NCBI GenBank assembly: GCA_038502445.1
Contig: JAHLJS010000008.1
Span: 13,118,648-13,182,647 of the forward strand
DNA length: 64,000 nucleotides
Source: Eremochloa ophiuroides
Lineage: Eukaryota; Streptophyta; Magnoliopsida; Poales; Poaceae
Direction: 5' to 3'
Both the position numbers and the translations under genes were made by a program. This document shows, piece after piece, positions 45,756-57,430 of the stretch. The notes under the pieces are model-generated. The model was not told where the DNA came from. It made no database searches and was given only the letters and a program-made list of their open reading frames with translations. Position 1 is the stretch's first letter. The number at the start of each line of letters is the position of its first letter.

Positions 45756-48120
45756 TGCCTGGGTTCCGAACTCGCCACAGACCACGTTTCGCCTTTCCTC
45801 GGCGCTCTTGTGCGAGGAGAAAATGATCACACCGTGAACTCCATCTCCGTGTGCACGGTGAGCCCTCTCCTCTTCGCGCTGGTTTTTCCTGTGTCTGCCG
45901 TGTCCTGTAGCTCTAGTTCCGAGCAGCACCGGCGAGCAAGCCATGGCGTCACCGGCCTTCGTTCCCGTACCAGCGTCCTCTCGATCCCAAGCATGGACAG
46001 CCGAACGCCACCCCTGCGCTCCTTCCCATCGAGCACATGCACACATGCACAGGTTCAGCGCCATTACCGGCGAGCACACGAAGCAAACTAGGAAAGCCGT
46101 CCACAGCTTTCTCTTGTTCAGCTTGTTGATGTCAGGATGATGTCATGCCGATGTCATGTTTGATTTATGGTCGTTTTGCTTTAGAAAAATAAATCCAAAA
46201 ATACCACTCCAAATACATCATCATCATGGACTCCATCCATGGTGGACTGCTCTCACAGCACCTCCCTGGTCCACGGTTCATGGACCGAGACCATAGAATA
46301 GTGCGTGTAACTTTATAATCTAACCCGTATAGTTTTTCTGATTCATCCTACTATTTCTTTTGCCTTATATATCTTAGGATCTCCGCCCTGTTGTCTACGC
46401 ATAGTTTCAAAAACATCCGACACAGTGATTTATTTATCATAATGAATTGTTTTATGTTGCTGATGTCATATCCTTTGATTATGACATCATAATTATGAAT
46501 TTTCGGTAATAAAATAATTCAAAAATTGGAAAATTTACAAAATAGTCCCTGGACATTTTAGTAACTATATTTTGGTGTAAATAATTTACACTTTGGCCCC
46601 TAGTTTGGAAATTTTTTACAAATAAGTCCTTTTTATTTATAACAATGCCCTTCGAACTTCAAAAGCTCGTAACTTTTAAACCGTAGCTCCGTTTTAGTTT
46701 TTTTTTTTGAGTAAAGCTCCGTTTTAGTTGGTCCTTACGCTCTCAAGTTTGTAACGACGATTAGTACACGCTAGTTACCTTTATAATATGCTTTAGTAAT
46801 GATTGAACTACTGTTTCTAAGTTCACTTGTGATGCTTGTGTTGATTGTTTGCCGACGTTAGAAGTGGAGCTATACAAAGATGATCGTGAAGAAGTTTGCG
46901 AGCTTCGAAAGTTTTGGGAAGGCAAGTGTAATATGAGATCCCTTGTTACCTAATAACCATTTGATCACCTTTTCATATGCTTGTGTCTTATATGATAAAC
47001 CCATAAGGACTTTACCTAGAACTGCTGATATCTTATATCCTTGTTACCTATGGGTTTTTGAATATGGGCATACTGGCTTGGTTTGCTATCACCAATTATA
47101 ATGATCTATAATATTGATTAATGATTTATGCAACTATGGTTTAAAAGATGTTTTTTAGCAACATGGATAGAAGGGGGCTAGCTAGAGTATTGGGCTTTTT
47201 TTGATGCTCTAGTCTGTACTCCGTAAGGACTGAATCTTAAAGCAGCCACCCAGGAGGTTCCTTACAATCTTGAGGATCACATGGCTCTGATCTTAGCTGG
47301 ATAACTAGTTTTCTCTAGCTCGTTAGTAGTTACCGAAAGACGCTAGAAGGGGCCTAGGTTGCAGAATGGCTTCTTGCCTGTCAAGATGTGTGCTGGGCTG
47401 TGGTCAAAGGTGTGCCAGTCTTGAAGGGGCCCTCTATTCGTCTAGCTGCCGAAACCTCATGGCTACTAACTTATTAGGGTAATTAGTGAAAGGCTTCGTA
47501 GTGAAACCTGCTGCATTTCCATAGAGGAGGTGAAGTGGGACTTACAAACCCCAGCTTATGGGAATCATGACTCAATAGGTAAAGTTGTACAAACTCTGCA
47601 GAGTTATATAAATCTGATATATCAGCCGTGCTCACGGACATAAGCAGCCTGAATCCTTTTCGAGATAGATGGTTCTGTGGATGGTTGGGATGATGATTAA
47701 TTTTGATGATAATTATTATACTCTCACTGGGGAGCTAAGCATAACTTAGTTACATAGGCTCTTAATAAATAAAATATGATTAACTAAAAGTGCTCACCGC
47801 AGTTCAGCCATGTCAGCCTTTTGAGCGTTGGGCCCTTTTATGTTATACTTGCTGAGTATTGTGCGCTCACACTTACTTTACAATCAACAAAAATCCCGGA
47901 TGGGTACCAGAGGGTGGATGAAGTGAGGAGTTTCCAAAGGAATTCCATGAGTGCTAGGCGAGTGCTTTCCTAGTCAACCATCCCTGTGGAGTATATGGAG
48001 TCCCGAAAAGAAGACTAAGAATAGTTTCCGCTATACTTTGTAATAGATGTAAGCCTTATTGTAACTATGTATCGATATATGTTAAAGCATTGTTCTTTGA
48101 TAATTTCCATATTTGTCACT
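45756..48120 (+). repeat. Element K: Tekay-like LTR, right part
   Basis: Continues the LTR after the Copia: a GC-rich leader, GATGTCA repeats (46128-46160), then the low-complexity run ACAAAATAGTCCCTGG, CTCGTAACTTTTAAACCGTA and GCTCCGTTTTAGTTGG typical of Tekay LTRs, then a long unique part to about 48120. AGCTCCGTTTTAGTT is locally duplicated around a T-run (46684-46733). There is no primer site or gag after it. Together with the left part it would be ~3.4 kb. The right edge is approximate. Confidence 0.5.
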
Positions 48121-48634
48121 ATATGTGTCTTGTGGACATCCTGGGCGCTCGGTATTCTAGAAGATCGGGTGCAACATCGGGTGCACCTCCTTCATTCCCC
48201 ACGGGCGAAGCATGTGTGCAGCCATCACCGACATATGAGCAGCAGATTGAATCATTCATGGATGATATAGTAGGCCTACCAAACGCTAATGTCAACTTTT
48301 CCTATGAAGAATTGATAGAAGATATCATTGGAGGAAGGAAAATACCTAAGTTTGAGGAAGCATGCACTACAAGTCCCTCACGCGGCAATGAAGAGGCACA
48401 TCATGATAATCAAACTCAGGAAGGAACACAACCAGTGTCAGGCAGCCACGCTCTGCCACCTAAGTGGTACAAACTTCTATGGCAGCATCGCTACCTGAAC
48501 CGCTGGTACAAACTACTACTTCAGCACCACAGCCACCCCCACCTCCATCTCCACCGCACCCACAAATGGTTGTTTTGCTAATGCAGCAATCACTTCATCT
48601 TAGCATGCGTCAATGTGGAAGTAGGAAGCATAAT
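48121..48634 (+). pseudogene. Further coding remnant of element D (unidentified)
   Basis: An open frame gives PSFPTGEACVQPSPTYEQQ, ESFMDDIVGLPNANVNFSYE, then ELIEDIIGGRKIPKFEEA and a Ser/Thr/Gln-rich tail. After a frame change near 48470 a proline-rich run (PPPPPSPPHP) appears. It is cut by element G at 48634. By position between K and G it should be D sequence, perhaps the C-terminal end of the Transposase_24-like gene, but I do not recognise the domain. Confidence 0.4.
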
Positions 48635-50401
48635 TGTTGACAATTACTAACGCTATCAAAAGAGTGTAGCCAAATCTATCTTTTAGCAGTGGTAATGATA
48701 CTTCTCAACACAATCACGGGGGTTGTCAATCCCTATGCTCAAAGTATGTGGTTCTTGACACTTCTAACGCTGCTCCTAGGAATGAAGTTATTTCTAGTAA
48801 CTGCGCCAAAAATGCTTATGGGTAGCTCTATAGGATAGGTGATGGGATTCTGCAAGCGCACAGAACTATCATGTAGCACTTTACCTGGGAGTACCAGATG
48901 TCGAATTTATATTTTCCCAAAGGAAGACGGGGTTTGTGATTCCTAGGATCTGATAGTCAAAGATCTAGATATGGATAAATGGGGTAACAACCTTAGTGAG
49001 GATAAATCAATGAAGTATAACTAAGGTGGAAACACACTAGGATAAATTGAGGTAGCTCTGGAGTTTATGGGAGAACTCTAACTTAGTAAAAGATCAATTG
49101 ATTGTTATACCAAAGAGACTGCTATACCCGGGACACGCAAAGTCCTAAACTCACCGGGGTTCGACTGATTAGGCACCGTACGTCTACAAGCCCTACGCGA
49201 TAAAACCAGACCGAACATGGTGAAATCCAGAGGATTCTAGGGCTGTCACCACCTTAGAACCTATCATTACTATCCGAGGGTCTAGCCGCACTCAAGGGTA
49301 AGATTATAGCCTAAGCACCTCGCTTAATCTATAAAACTTACTACTCTAACTCTAGCCAAGGAATTAGAGCACTCTAACCAAGCAATGAGACAAGTATGCA
49401 ACTGTTGAAAGTATAACAATAAATAAATAAAGCAGGGGATCTTTATTACCAATAAGAGTGAAGAACACCGCAGAGGAGGTCGCCGACAAGCCTGGCTCCG
49501 CCACAGACTTCCTCCTTCTCCCGACTTCTCTCTCACTACTCTACTCTTCTCTAGCTAGCACTATTCCTAAGAACAGAGCTTCGCTAGAGAGAGAGAGGAG
49601 CTACTACTGACTAAGAACTAAATCTCTAGTGATTTGCTAGTGATTCTCTAGTGGTTTCTGCTTACAAGTGAGGAAACTGGTCCTATTTATAGTGTAGGAG
49701 AGCTCCAGGGGTACTTGTAGGGTCCTGGAGGTCGGTGGCATGAAGAGGCAGGGCGGGCGTACTCCTAGGGTGCGAGCGCCCACTTGGATGCACCGCCTTG
49801 CATCCAACGGCCCTCCTTCCTCCTCTATGGCGGTTGCAACGTCGGTTGGTGCCCTGATTTGGTGGTTTGCAACCCCCGGGAGGATGACATGTGGGTCCAT
49901 CGATCCATGGCACATCACTTGATCACCATTGGATGCAAACCGACTTCATTTGATGGCTTGGATGACTCCTGGGGACCTTCCCTCAGATTGTGGCCGTGGT
50001 GCACCATTTGGACAGGGCGGGCGCCCTGTTGGTAGGGCCACCGGATCCTCGAGACATGATTCTGAGCCGTTGATGTTGAACCAACGTTCCATAGGCTATT
50101 TGGGAGGATGGCACATGGATCCGTGAGGTGGCAGGGTGCATTTGGCACCTTTCATAGGGCGGGCGCCCTATGTTGTGGGACGGCCGCCCCCTCTGGCTCC
50201 CATGTGGCAACTGAGGTGCCAAGCTGTCTTGGTTTGCTTTGTTTTTACCTGTTTTCACTATTTTTCCTGCATACACAATATTTCTCCAAGGACATGTGAA
50301 ACTAGGTGAGTTTCAAAGTGAGTTCTTTACTTTTCATGTGGTTTTACCTTGATTATGGGTAAAATGTTGACGGTAAAATAGGGTATTAGCGACCGTCAAC
50401 A
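48635..50401 (-). repeat. 3' LTR of element G
   Basis: 1767 bp, TGTTGACAATTAC to ACCGTCAACA. Minus-strand TATA (CTATAAATAGGA) near 49682-49693. Near 48799-48808 it contains a primer-site-like AACTGCGCCA plus AAAATGC. Confidence 0.92.
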
Positions 50402-50415
50402 AACTCCCCCAAGCT
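50402..50415 (-). other. Polypurine tract of element G
   Basis: Minus strand TAGCTTGGGGGAGT next to the LTR start, nearly identical to the tract of element A. Confidence 0.88.
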
Positions 50416-52013
50416 AACCTTTTGCTTGTTCCTCAAGCAAATATGTGGTTTTAACAAGATAATGTTGGATCAAGAACTTCTTCAATGTAATAATTCACAA
50501 AGATCTTACTTACAAACCAATACTATTCTAGTATTGAGCATGGTCTAGAAATTCATCTTGTGTCTTGACTATATGGGGCTTTTTGCTTTTTCACCTTGGG
50601 TTATGCAAAAACAAGATAGAGTAGGCAAGCAGATACTTTATCCTTTACTTTGGTAGAGTGAGACCATTTACTAGAGAGTTTTTATCCTTTTGAAAAGAAA
50701 ATCTTGCTTTGGTTTCCTTAATGGTACTCTCAACCACTCCTTAGTGTGATGAATCTCACGAGAGCTCAAAGGAGCTTTTCATGTTTATCCTAAAGCTTAT
50801 GTGGGGCTTATAGGATTGGAACAAAAGCATATTTGAACTGAATATGTTGCAAGGTTAGACTCTTAGATCACAGGGAGCAACAAGTCATATAAAATGATTA
50901 AGAAGTGTAAGTGTAAATTATTCGGTGGGCTCCTTGAGACTTATTTCTTTGCCTTAGACAAGGGAGAGCATGGTTACTGAATACAAAGTTTTTTTTAAAA
51001 TGAAGAGATATATGGGCACCTGCCCATGGGACATTTGTCCTCTTTTTGTTTTCCTTGAGCACTTGCTCTCTTTTTTTCAGTAACCTATACTCCCCATCTA
51101 TCAAAAGGACAAAGATTGATTGTGATTATTTGTCTCAATTGGTGTATGGAGCATAGATGTATGCTTCCAGTGTAGAAGTAATACATAGGTGGAATGTGTA
51201 CGTGATCTTGATCAAAGAATATGACGAGTTTCTCTACCTAGATCAAATAAGGTCTAAACAGGCTCAAAACAGACAAGAACTCTTTCTTATGGTGGTTCCA
51301 GTTGTTTGTGGATGTATGCCTTGATGGTAAGGTAATTGACTCCATATAGGAACCATGAACAAGAATTTGAATTTTATAAATTAAAAACTCTAGTTAGTTC
51401 TCACACATTCCTTAGGCAGGGTAAAAGATCTACTTATACTGATTTCAATCTTGCAAGAGCATAACTTAGGTTACTAGCTTGTGCAACCCACAATAGTGTT
51501 TGACTTAAGACAAATTTTCAGAAATCATACTCAAAACTTTCATAATAAGGGGTTGTATAGCAAAATTTTGCAAATCATTACAGAGCAATTGTTCATCATT
51601 TCCAACAAAAGACATATCATGCTCTTCTTATTTATATTTTTATTATTTATTATTATTTTTTTATTAGATATTTTCAAAGCAAAATTTACGATTACTTTTC
51701 ATGGTATAACTCAAAGCAAATAAGAAAAATGCCGGGGATAGAGATCATACCTTGGCGAGGATGACGGCTCCCCCAAGCTAGCTTCTTTTCTAGGGTCGTA
51801 GTTTCTTCTTGGTCGGGTTATTTTCTCTTTTGCTTCTTATTTATTATGCTTACTAGCCTTGTCTTTTATTTATTACTACAATGATGAACTAAGGTTATAT
51901 ATGTATAATTTTTTTTGTCATCTCTCTTTTGTTATGATTCTAACCAATGCAAGACATAATCTTAAACATGCTTCTAACATTTAATGCATGAAGAAGGGAA
52001 ATATGCAAATGCA
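50416..52013 (-). other. Non-coding 3' interior of element G
   Basis: No coding signal in 1.6 kb. A second GCTCCCCCAAGCTAGCTTC motif lies at 51767. The segment near 51165-51210 (GAAGTAATACATAGGTGG, TACGTGATCTTGAT) resembles element A near 6280-6325. AT-rich microsatellite-like sequence lies at 51620-51670. Confidence 0.6.
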
Positions 52014-53923
52014 TTAATTAAAGAGAGAGATAGAATAGTACTCCCATAATTGTCCTTCCTCGGAAGGAGGTTCTTCCTTGACCGAGGTCTTCTTCTCATC
52101 TTGTCCTTCTTTGACGATAGTGGGATCTAGTGTAAAGGCTGTAGATGATGGTTCTTTCTTAATCTCATCCCTATCCTTCTTGTTTCTCCAGAATCTTGGT
52201 TTCCTCCTCATCATGGGTCGACTCTTATTTCTCTGCATGTTAGTTGCATGGTGTGGTGCACAAGAGAAAACAAATCTCTCTTTCTTCCCATTTATATAGA
52301 AATCCATGCTACCACTAGCAACGTATATACAGGCATTCACAGTATTCAAGAAAGGTCGGCCAAGAATGAGGGGTAAGTTGTCCCTATTACCCATGTCTAA
52401 AATCATGAAATCGGCAGGCACAAAGTTGTTTCTTACTTTTACTAAAACATCACAAAGTGCTCCTTCTATGTAGCAAGTTGTTTGATTAGCTAATTGCACA
52501 TACGCATAAGTTGTTACTAGCTCAGTGTAAAATAACTTTTTCATAATGTTCTTTAGACATGATGTTAATGCTAGATCCTGGATCACATATAGCATTATGG
52601 AATATTTGAGATTGAATAGAACACGATATGACAGGGGTTTCAGGATCTCCCTTTTTAGTTGGACAATTCCATCCATCTAGTCTATAGCCATGATAACTAA
52701 TAGTAACAAGATTAGCAGATTCCATGGTTGTTTCAGGCTTTCCTGGTATTCTATCTTTTTTAAAAGATGGAATTGCAGCTGCTAGTTGTGCTAATTGGGT
52801 TTCAAGCATCTTATTGAAACTAAGTTGATTCTTAATTGCAGAAGAGAAATCATCCAATTTACCATTTATGCTATCTAGCATCCTATCATTAGCATGGAGT
52901 TTCTTGTTTATGCTATCAGTCATTCTACCTTGACCATAGACAAGATCTTAAAGAGAAGGGTAGTTATTACCTTGGTTGTTTGGACGTTGCGAAGAATTGA
53001 AAGTGTTACCTTGAGAATTGGAGCGCTGAGTCCATCCTTGATTTGAAGAACGAAAACTGTTATTATTGCTGATGAAGTTGAGGTCTTCATGTGTCTCAGG
53101 ACAATGGAGTCCAGAATGACCAACTTCTCCACAAACTTCACACGTCATGTGAGTCTCCATGGCTTGCACGGTCTCAGGTGCACGCATCTTCTCGTAGTTT
53201 TCTAGTCTTTTGGCCAGTAGGTCCACCTTAGCTGCAATCATGTCAGCTTCTTTTAAAGTATGCGTACCTCGCTTGCGCGGTTGCAGACGTTTCTTATTCC
53301 ATCCTTGATTGGACACCATCTTCTCGATCAAAGCCTTTGCATCTGTAACTTTAAGAGAAAAGAATGCTCCACCGGTGGCAGCATCTAGGATGGCTTCTAT
53401 CAAGAGGGGTTAATCCATGGTAGAAGTTTTGGATCAAAAGCCAATCTTCCATACCATGGTGTGGACAGGCAGCGACATACTCTTGCATTCGTTCCTAAGC
53501 CTCGGGAATCGATTCATCGGTTTGTTGTTGGAAACTAGAGATCTTATTGTGAAGAGCATTGGTCTTGCCTAGAGGAAAAATTTTTACTAGGAAAGAGTTG
53601 GAATACTTTTCCCATGTGTCCACATCATTTTGGTTCGTATAGAACCATTGCTTGGCTTTTCCTAACAAGGAGAAAGGAAAGAGTCGCAAACGAATTGTGT
53701 CTGGGGTTACTCCTTTAATGGTAAAGGTGCTGCATATCTTCAAGAAGTGTTGGAGGTGTGCATTAGCATCCTCATGAGCTTTGCCACAAAATGGGCTAGC
53801 TTGAACCATTGTGATAAATGGAGGCTCTAACTCGAACTGAGTATTCATCTCGATGACACCAGGGCCTGTTGCTATATTAGCAGCAGAAGGTGCAGAGAAT
53901 TCACGGATAGTCCTTTTGGCCAT
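52014..53923 (-). pseudogene. gag-protease of element G
   Basis: Athila-type gag from MAKRTIREF with FITMVQASPFCGKAHED, LFPFSLLGKAKQWFY and SFQQQTDESI. It is broken by a TAG near 53495 (Trp expected in the AWERMQ region) and a one-base shift near 53400. Then DAATGGAFFSLKV, the CCHC knuckle CEVCGEVGHSGLHC, a stop at 52950-52948, SAIKNQLSFNKMLETQLAQL, and the protease segment: CDPGSSINIMS (a variant of the D-T/S-G active site with Pro in the middle), a frame shift near 52560, then LGRPFLNTVNACI. It ends with a Lys/Glu-rich tail at 52014. Gag and protease are the usual first parts of an Athila polyprotein. The rest is absent. Relative to element B the same modules are present in the same order. 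Confidence 0.9.
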
Positions 53924-53995
53924 ATTCGTGATTCAAAGGATAACTATCTAGACTTGACTCAAATTAGAGGAATTCAACAGTTGCAACAGTTGCCT

Positions 53996-54013
53996 TTCTC
54001 GGCAACGGCGCCA
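53996..54013 (-). other. Primer-binding site of element G (tRNA-Asp type)
   Basis: Plus strand TTCTCGGCAACGGCGCCA, two differences from the tRNA-Asp 3' end. Confidence 0.85.
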
Positions 54014-54021
54014 AAAATGCT

Positions 54022-55756
54022 TGTTGACAGTTACTAACGCTATCAAAAGAGTGTAGCCAAATCTATCCTTTAGCAGTGGTAACGATACTTCTCAACGCAA
54101 TCACGGGGGTTGTCAATCCCTATGCTCAAAGTATGTGGTTGTTGACACTTCTAACATTGGTACTAGGAATGAAGTTATTTCTAGCAACTGCGCCAAAAAT
54201 GCTTTTGGGTAGCTCTATAGGATAGGTGATGGGATTCTGCAAGTGCACAGAAATATCGTATAGCACTTTACCTGGGAGTACCAGGTGTCAAATTTTTATT
54301 TTCCCAAAGGAAGGCAGGGGTTTGTGATTCTTAGGATCTGGTAGTCAAAGATCTAGATATAGATAAATGGGGTAACAACCTTAGTGAGGATAAATCAATG
54401 AACTATAACTAAGGTAGAAACACACTAGGATAAATTGAAGTAGCTCTGGAGTTCATGGGAGAACTCTAACTCAGTAAAAGATCAATTGATTGTTATACCA
54501 AAGAGACTGCTATACCCGGGACACGCAAAGTCCTAAACTCACCGGGGTTCGACTGATTAGGCACCGTACGTCTACAAGCCCTATGCGATAAAACCAGACC
54601 GAACGTGGTGCAATCTAGAGGATTCTAGGGCTGTCACCACCTAGAACCTACCATTACCATCCGAGGGTCTAGCCGCACTCAAGGGTAAGATTATAGCCTA
54701 AGCACCTCGCTTAATCTATAAAACTTACTACTCTAACTCTAACCAAGGAATTAGAGCACTCTAACCAAGCAATGAGACAAGTATGCACCTGCTGAAAGTA
54801 TAACAATAAATAAATAAAGCAGGGGATCTTTATTACCAATAAGAGTGAAGAACACCGCAGAGGAGGTCGCCGACAAGCTTGGCTCCGCCACAAACTTCCT
54901 CCTTCTCCCGACTTCTCTCTCACTACTCTACTCTTCTCTAGCTAGCACTATTCCTAAGAACAGAGCTTCGCTAGAGAGAGAGGAGTTACTACTGACTAAG
55001 AACTAAATCTCTAGTGATTTGCTAGTGATTCTCTAGTGGTTTCTGCTTACAAGTGAGGAAACTGGTCCTATTTATAGTGTAGGAGAGCTCCAGGGATACT
55101 TGTAGGGGTCCTTGAGGTCGGTGGTGCGAAGAGGCAGGGCGGGCGCCCCCTAGGATGCACCGCCTTGCATCCAACGGCCCTCCTTTCTCCTCTATGGCGG
55201 TTGCAACGTCGGTTGGTGCCCTGATTTTGTGGTTTCCAACCTCCGGGAGGATGACATGTGGGTTCATCGATCCATGGCACATCACTTGATCACCATTGGA
55301 TGAAAACCGACTTCATTTGATGGCTTGGATGACTCTTGGGGACCTTCTCTCGGATTGTGGCCGTGGCGCACCATTTGGACAGGGCGGGCGCCCTGTTGGT
55401 AGGGCCACCGGATCCTCGAGACATGATTCTGAGCCGTTGATGTTGAACCAACATTCCATATGCCATTTGGGAGGATGGCACATGGATCCGTGAGGTGGCA
55501 GGGTGCATTTGGCACCTTTCATATGTTGGGGGGCGGCCGCCCCCCCTCTGGCTCCCATGTGGCAGCTGAGGTGCCAAGCTGTCTTGGTTTGCTTCGTTTT
55601 TGCCTGTTTTCACCATTTTTCCTGCATATACAATATTTTTCCAAGGACATATGGAACTAGGTGAGTTTTAAAGTGAGTTCTTTGCTTTTCATGTGGTTTT
55701 ACCTTGATTCTGTGTGAAATGTTGACGGTAAAATAGGGTGTTAGCGACCGTCAACA
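54022..55756 (-). repeat. 5' LTR of element G
   Basis: 1735 bp, TGTTGACAGTTAC to ACCGTCAACA, similar to the 3' LTR with small indels (for example about 30 bp fewer near 55115-55160). The internal primer-like AACTGCGCCA is at 54186-54195, preceded by TGTTGACACTTCTAAC at 54138. Confidence 0.92.
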
Positions 55757-56430
55757 GTAATCATCTTTGACTCTTTGAGAAAAGATTAAAAAGCCTATAA
55801 AGATTTTATCAGCGTTTTACAGGCGTAAGTAATCGTAGTTCACAACTTGTGTTACCAATTTTAGTGAAATTGACTATTTTTTCGTTTGAACAATGCCTAT
55901 AGATATTACGTTAAAGAAGGTGGAGCGCAACAGCTAGACAAGAAGGATACAATGACTATTTGTGTTCATAAAGGGGTATGACCATTTTCTAACCCAAACA
56001 ACGAGAATATTGATTGCATAGAGCAATCCGATTCATTGGCTTGTTTTGTCATGTCACTTACCTGCAGTGCGCGAGGCAGCCTCCCGGAACCATGCTTTGT
56101 GGCTACTTTATATGTCAATAGATGAGAAGCAATCTGTATTACTACAATCAACCTGAAGATGTAAGTCGATTTGTCGAACCATATCATAAGCATGTGTCAA
56201 TTAATATCATTCTAACTAATTTTGCCCCTTTTTGTTTCGTGCAGCATAGGACGTTTTCGGCTTCCCCTAGCTTGACCAAAAATATATTCAGGAACTTCAA
56301 GATGATTTCTGCAAGTTCTTACTGAAGGAGGTTCTTCAGCAGGGGGCTCCATTCTCTGATAAAGTGTCACAGTATGCCACAGATCCTAAGTTCGCCTCTC
56401 TTCGCGCTGCATGTGAGTGCCCCTTCTTTA
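55757..56430 (+). pseudogene. 3' coding remnant of element D (unidentified)
   Basis: D sequence right of G. Short exon-like pieces are visible, for example a stretch after TTTCGTGCAG (56246) and, in another frame, KEVLQQGAPFSDKV followed by a GTGAGTGC donor-like site near 56412. Stops separate them. It is probably the end of D's second gene. I could not assign a domain with confidence. Confidence 0.35.
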
Positions 56431-56659
56431 CATTTTTTTCGGCCGAAGCACCTGTACTAAAAACATTCGGAGTTTATAATGTTTTGCTCCTGTAATGTAA
56501 ATACTTTATATGGCGGTGTGCTAGTTAACTAGTTCACTACTGTGTATTTATGTAGTCAATTTGAATCATTTTCAATTGGGCCCAAAATTTGGTGGGAAAA
56601 CGTGATTTCAAATATGGCGGAAAATTTCGGCACCAAAAGTTTGAAACTGTTTTTCAGCG

Positions 56660-57041
56660 GTGCTTCGTTTTACTGCCTCCAAAAATGTATCTTCATGGGC
56701 GGTTTCATTGGAAAAGCCGTCCTTGATAAAGCCATCTTCAGGGGCGGTTTCATTATCCCAACCGCCCCTAAAAATACATTTTTAGAGGCGGTTGTGTTAC
56801 TAAAATTGCCCCTGAAAATACATTTTTAGAGGCAGTTGTCTTATTGAAACCGCTTTTGAAGATGACATTTTTAGAGGTGGATTTCATAACAGAACCGCAT
56901 CCAAAAACCGATCTTTAGGGATGGTTAAAAGGCCGTCGCTACAAACCCCCCGTCTTTACAATCGATGGGTTTGTAGCGGTTGGACGAACCATCCATGAAG
57001 AGCCCAATTAACTGCCTCTAAAAATGTTTTCTGTAGTAGTG
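56660..57041 (+). repeat. Subterminal repeats and right terminus of CACTA element D
   Basis: At least five copies of a TTTTTAGAGGCGGTT-like motif in plus orientation (about 56691, 56740, 56791, 56818, 56863) plus inverted copies (for example CTGCCTCTAAAAATG at 57013). The end is TTTTCTGTAGTAGTG at 57041. Such repeats are where CACTA TNPA-type proteins bind. Confidence 0.85.
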
Positions 57042-57430
57042 AAGTACACGGCAGAAGATACCTATTTAAGGAAGAAAAATTAGTATCCGTGAATGTTAAT
57101 TATCGAAGTTCAGAATTGGGGATTTCTATTATATAAACGTTTGTCATGATCCATGGGTACAAAAAAGTTTCAGCATGTAATACAAAAAATGTGAGTAACT
57201 TAGGAGGAACTATCTGATTTTTCATTGAGAAGAAAAACAGACACCTAAGTTCGAGTTGAAGAAGATTCAAATCCTAGGTGGTTGGGTGTATGACCACACC
57301 TTCTACCCAACTAGTTAAGTTAGACTTACTTCCTTCGGCATACATACAATACAACATGTGTCTAGTATTGGTCACTTTTGAAACAAGAACAAATGCGGCC
57401 AAATTCTGACACTTGATATTACAGGGGCCC
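57042..57430. other. Host sequence between D and the kinase gene
   Basis: 389 bp downstream of the kinase stop codon. It should hold the 3' untranslated region and polyadenylation site. I see no other feature. Confidence 0.6.

Larger units (their letters stand above)
48635..55756 (-). mobile_element. Element G: Athila-like gag-protease retrotransposon
   Basis: Complete at 7122 bp: LTRs 48635-50401 and 54022-55756, polypurine tract 50402-50415, gag-protease 52014-53923, and a tRNA-Asp-type primer site 53996-54013. Target copies are ATAAT (48630-48634) and GTAAT (55757-55761), one base different. No reverse transcriptase, RNase H or integrase is present between protease and the 3' LTR, so G was non-autonomous. 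Confidence 0.92.
27037..57041 (+). mobile_element. Element D: large CACTA transposon, right part
   Basis: The right end reads CACTACTACAGAAAAC on the minus strand (57041 inward), a classic CACTA terminus, followed by the host triplet AAG. Subterminal repeats lie at 56660-57041. D's own sequence in the window is split into four blocks by insertions E, J, K (with the Copia and I) and G. Its left terminus, and any TNP2-type transposase, are outside the window. Confidence 0.8.

Noticed and set aside
49637..50276. ORFs repeated at matching places in 49.6-50.3 kb and 55.0-55.6 kb
   Set aside because: Both sets lie in the two LTRs of element G; their repetition reflects the LTR pair, not a gene family.
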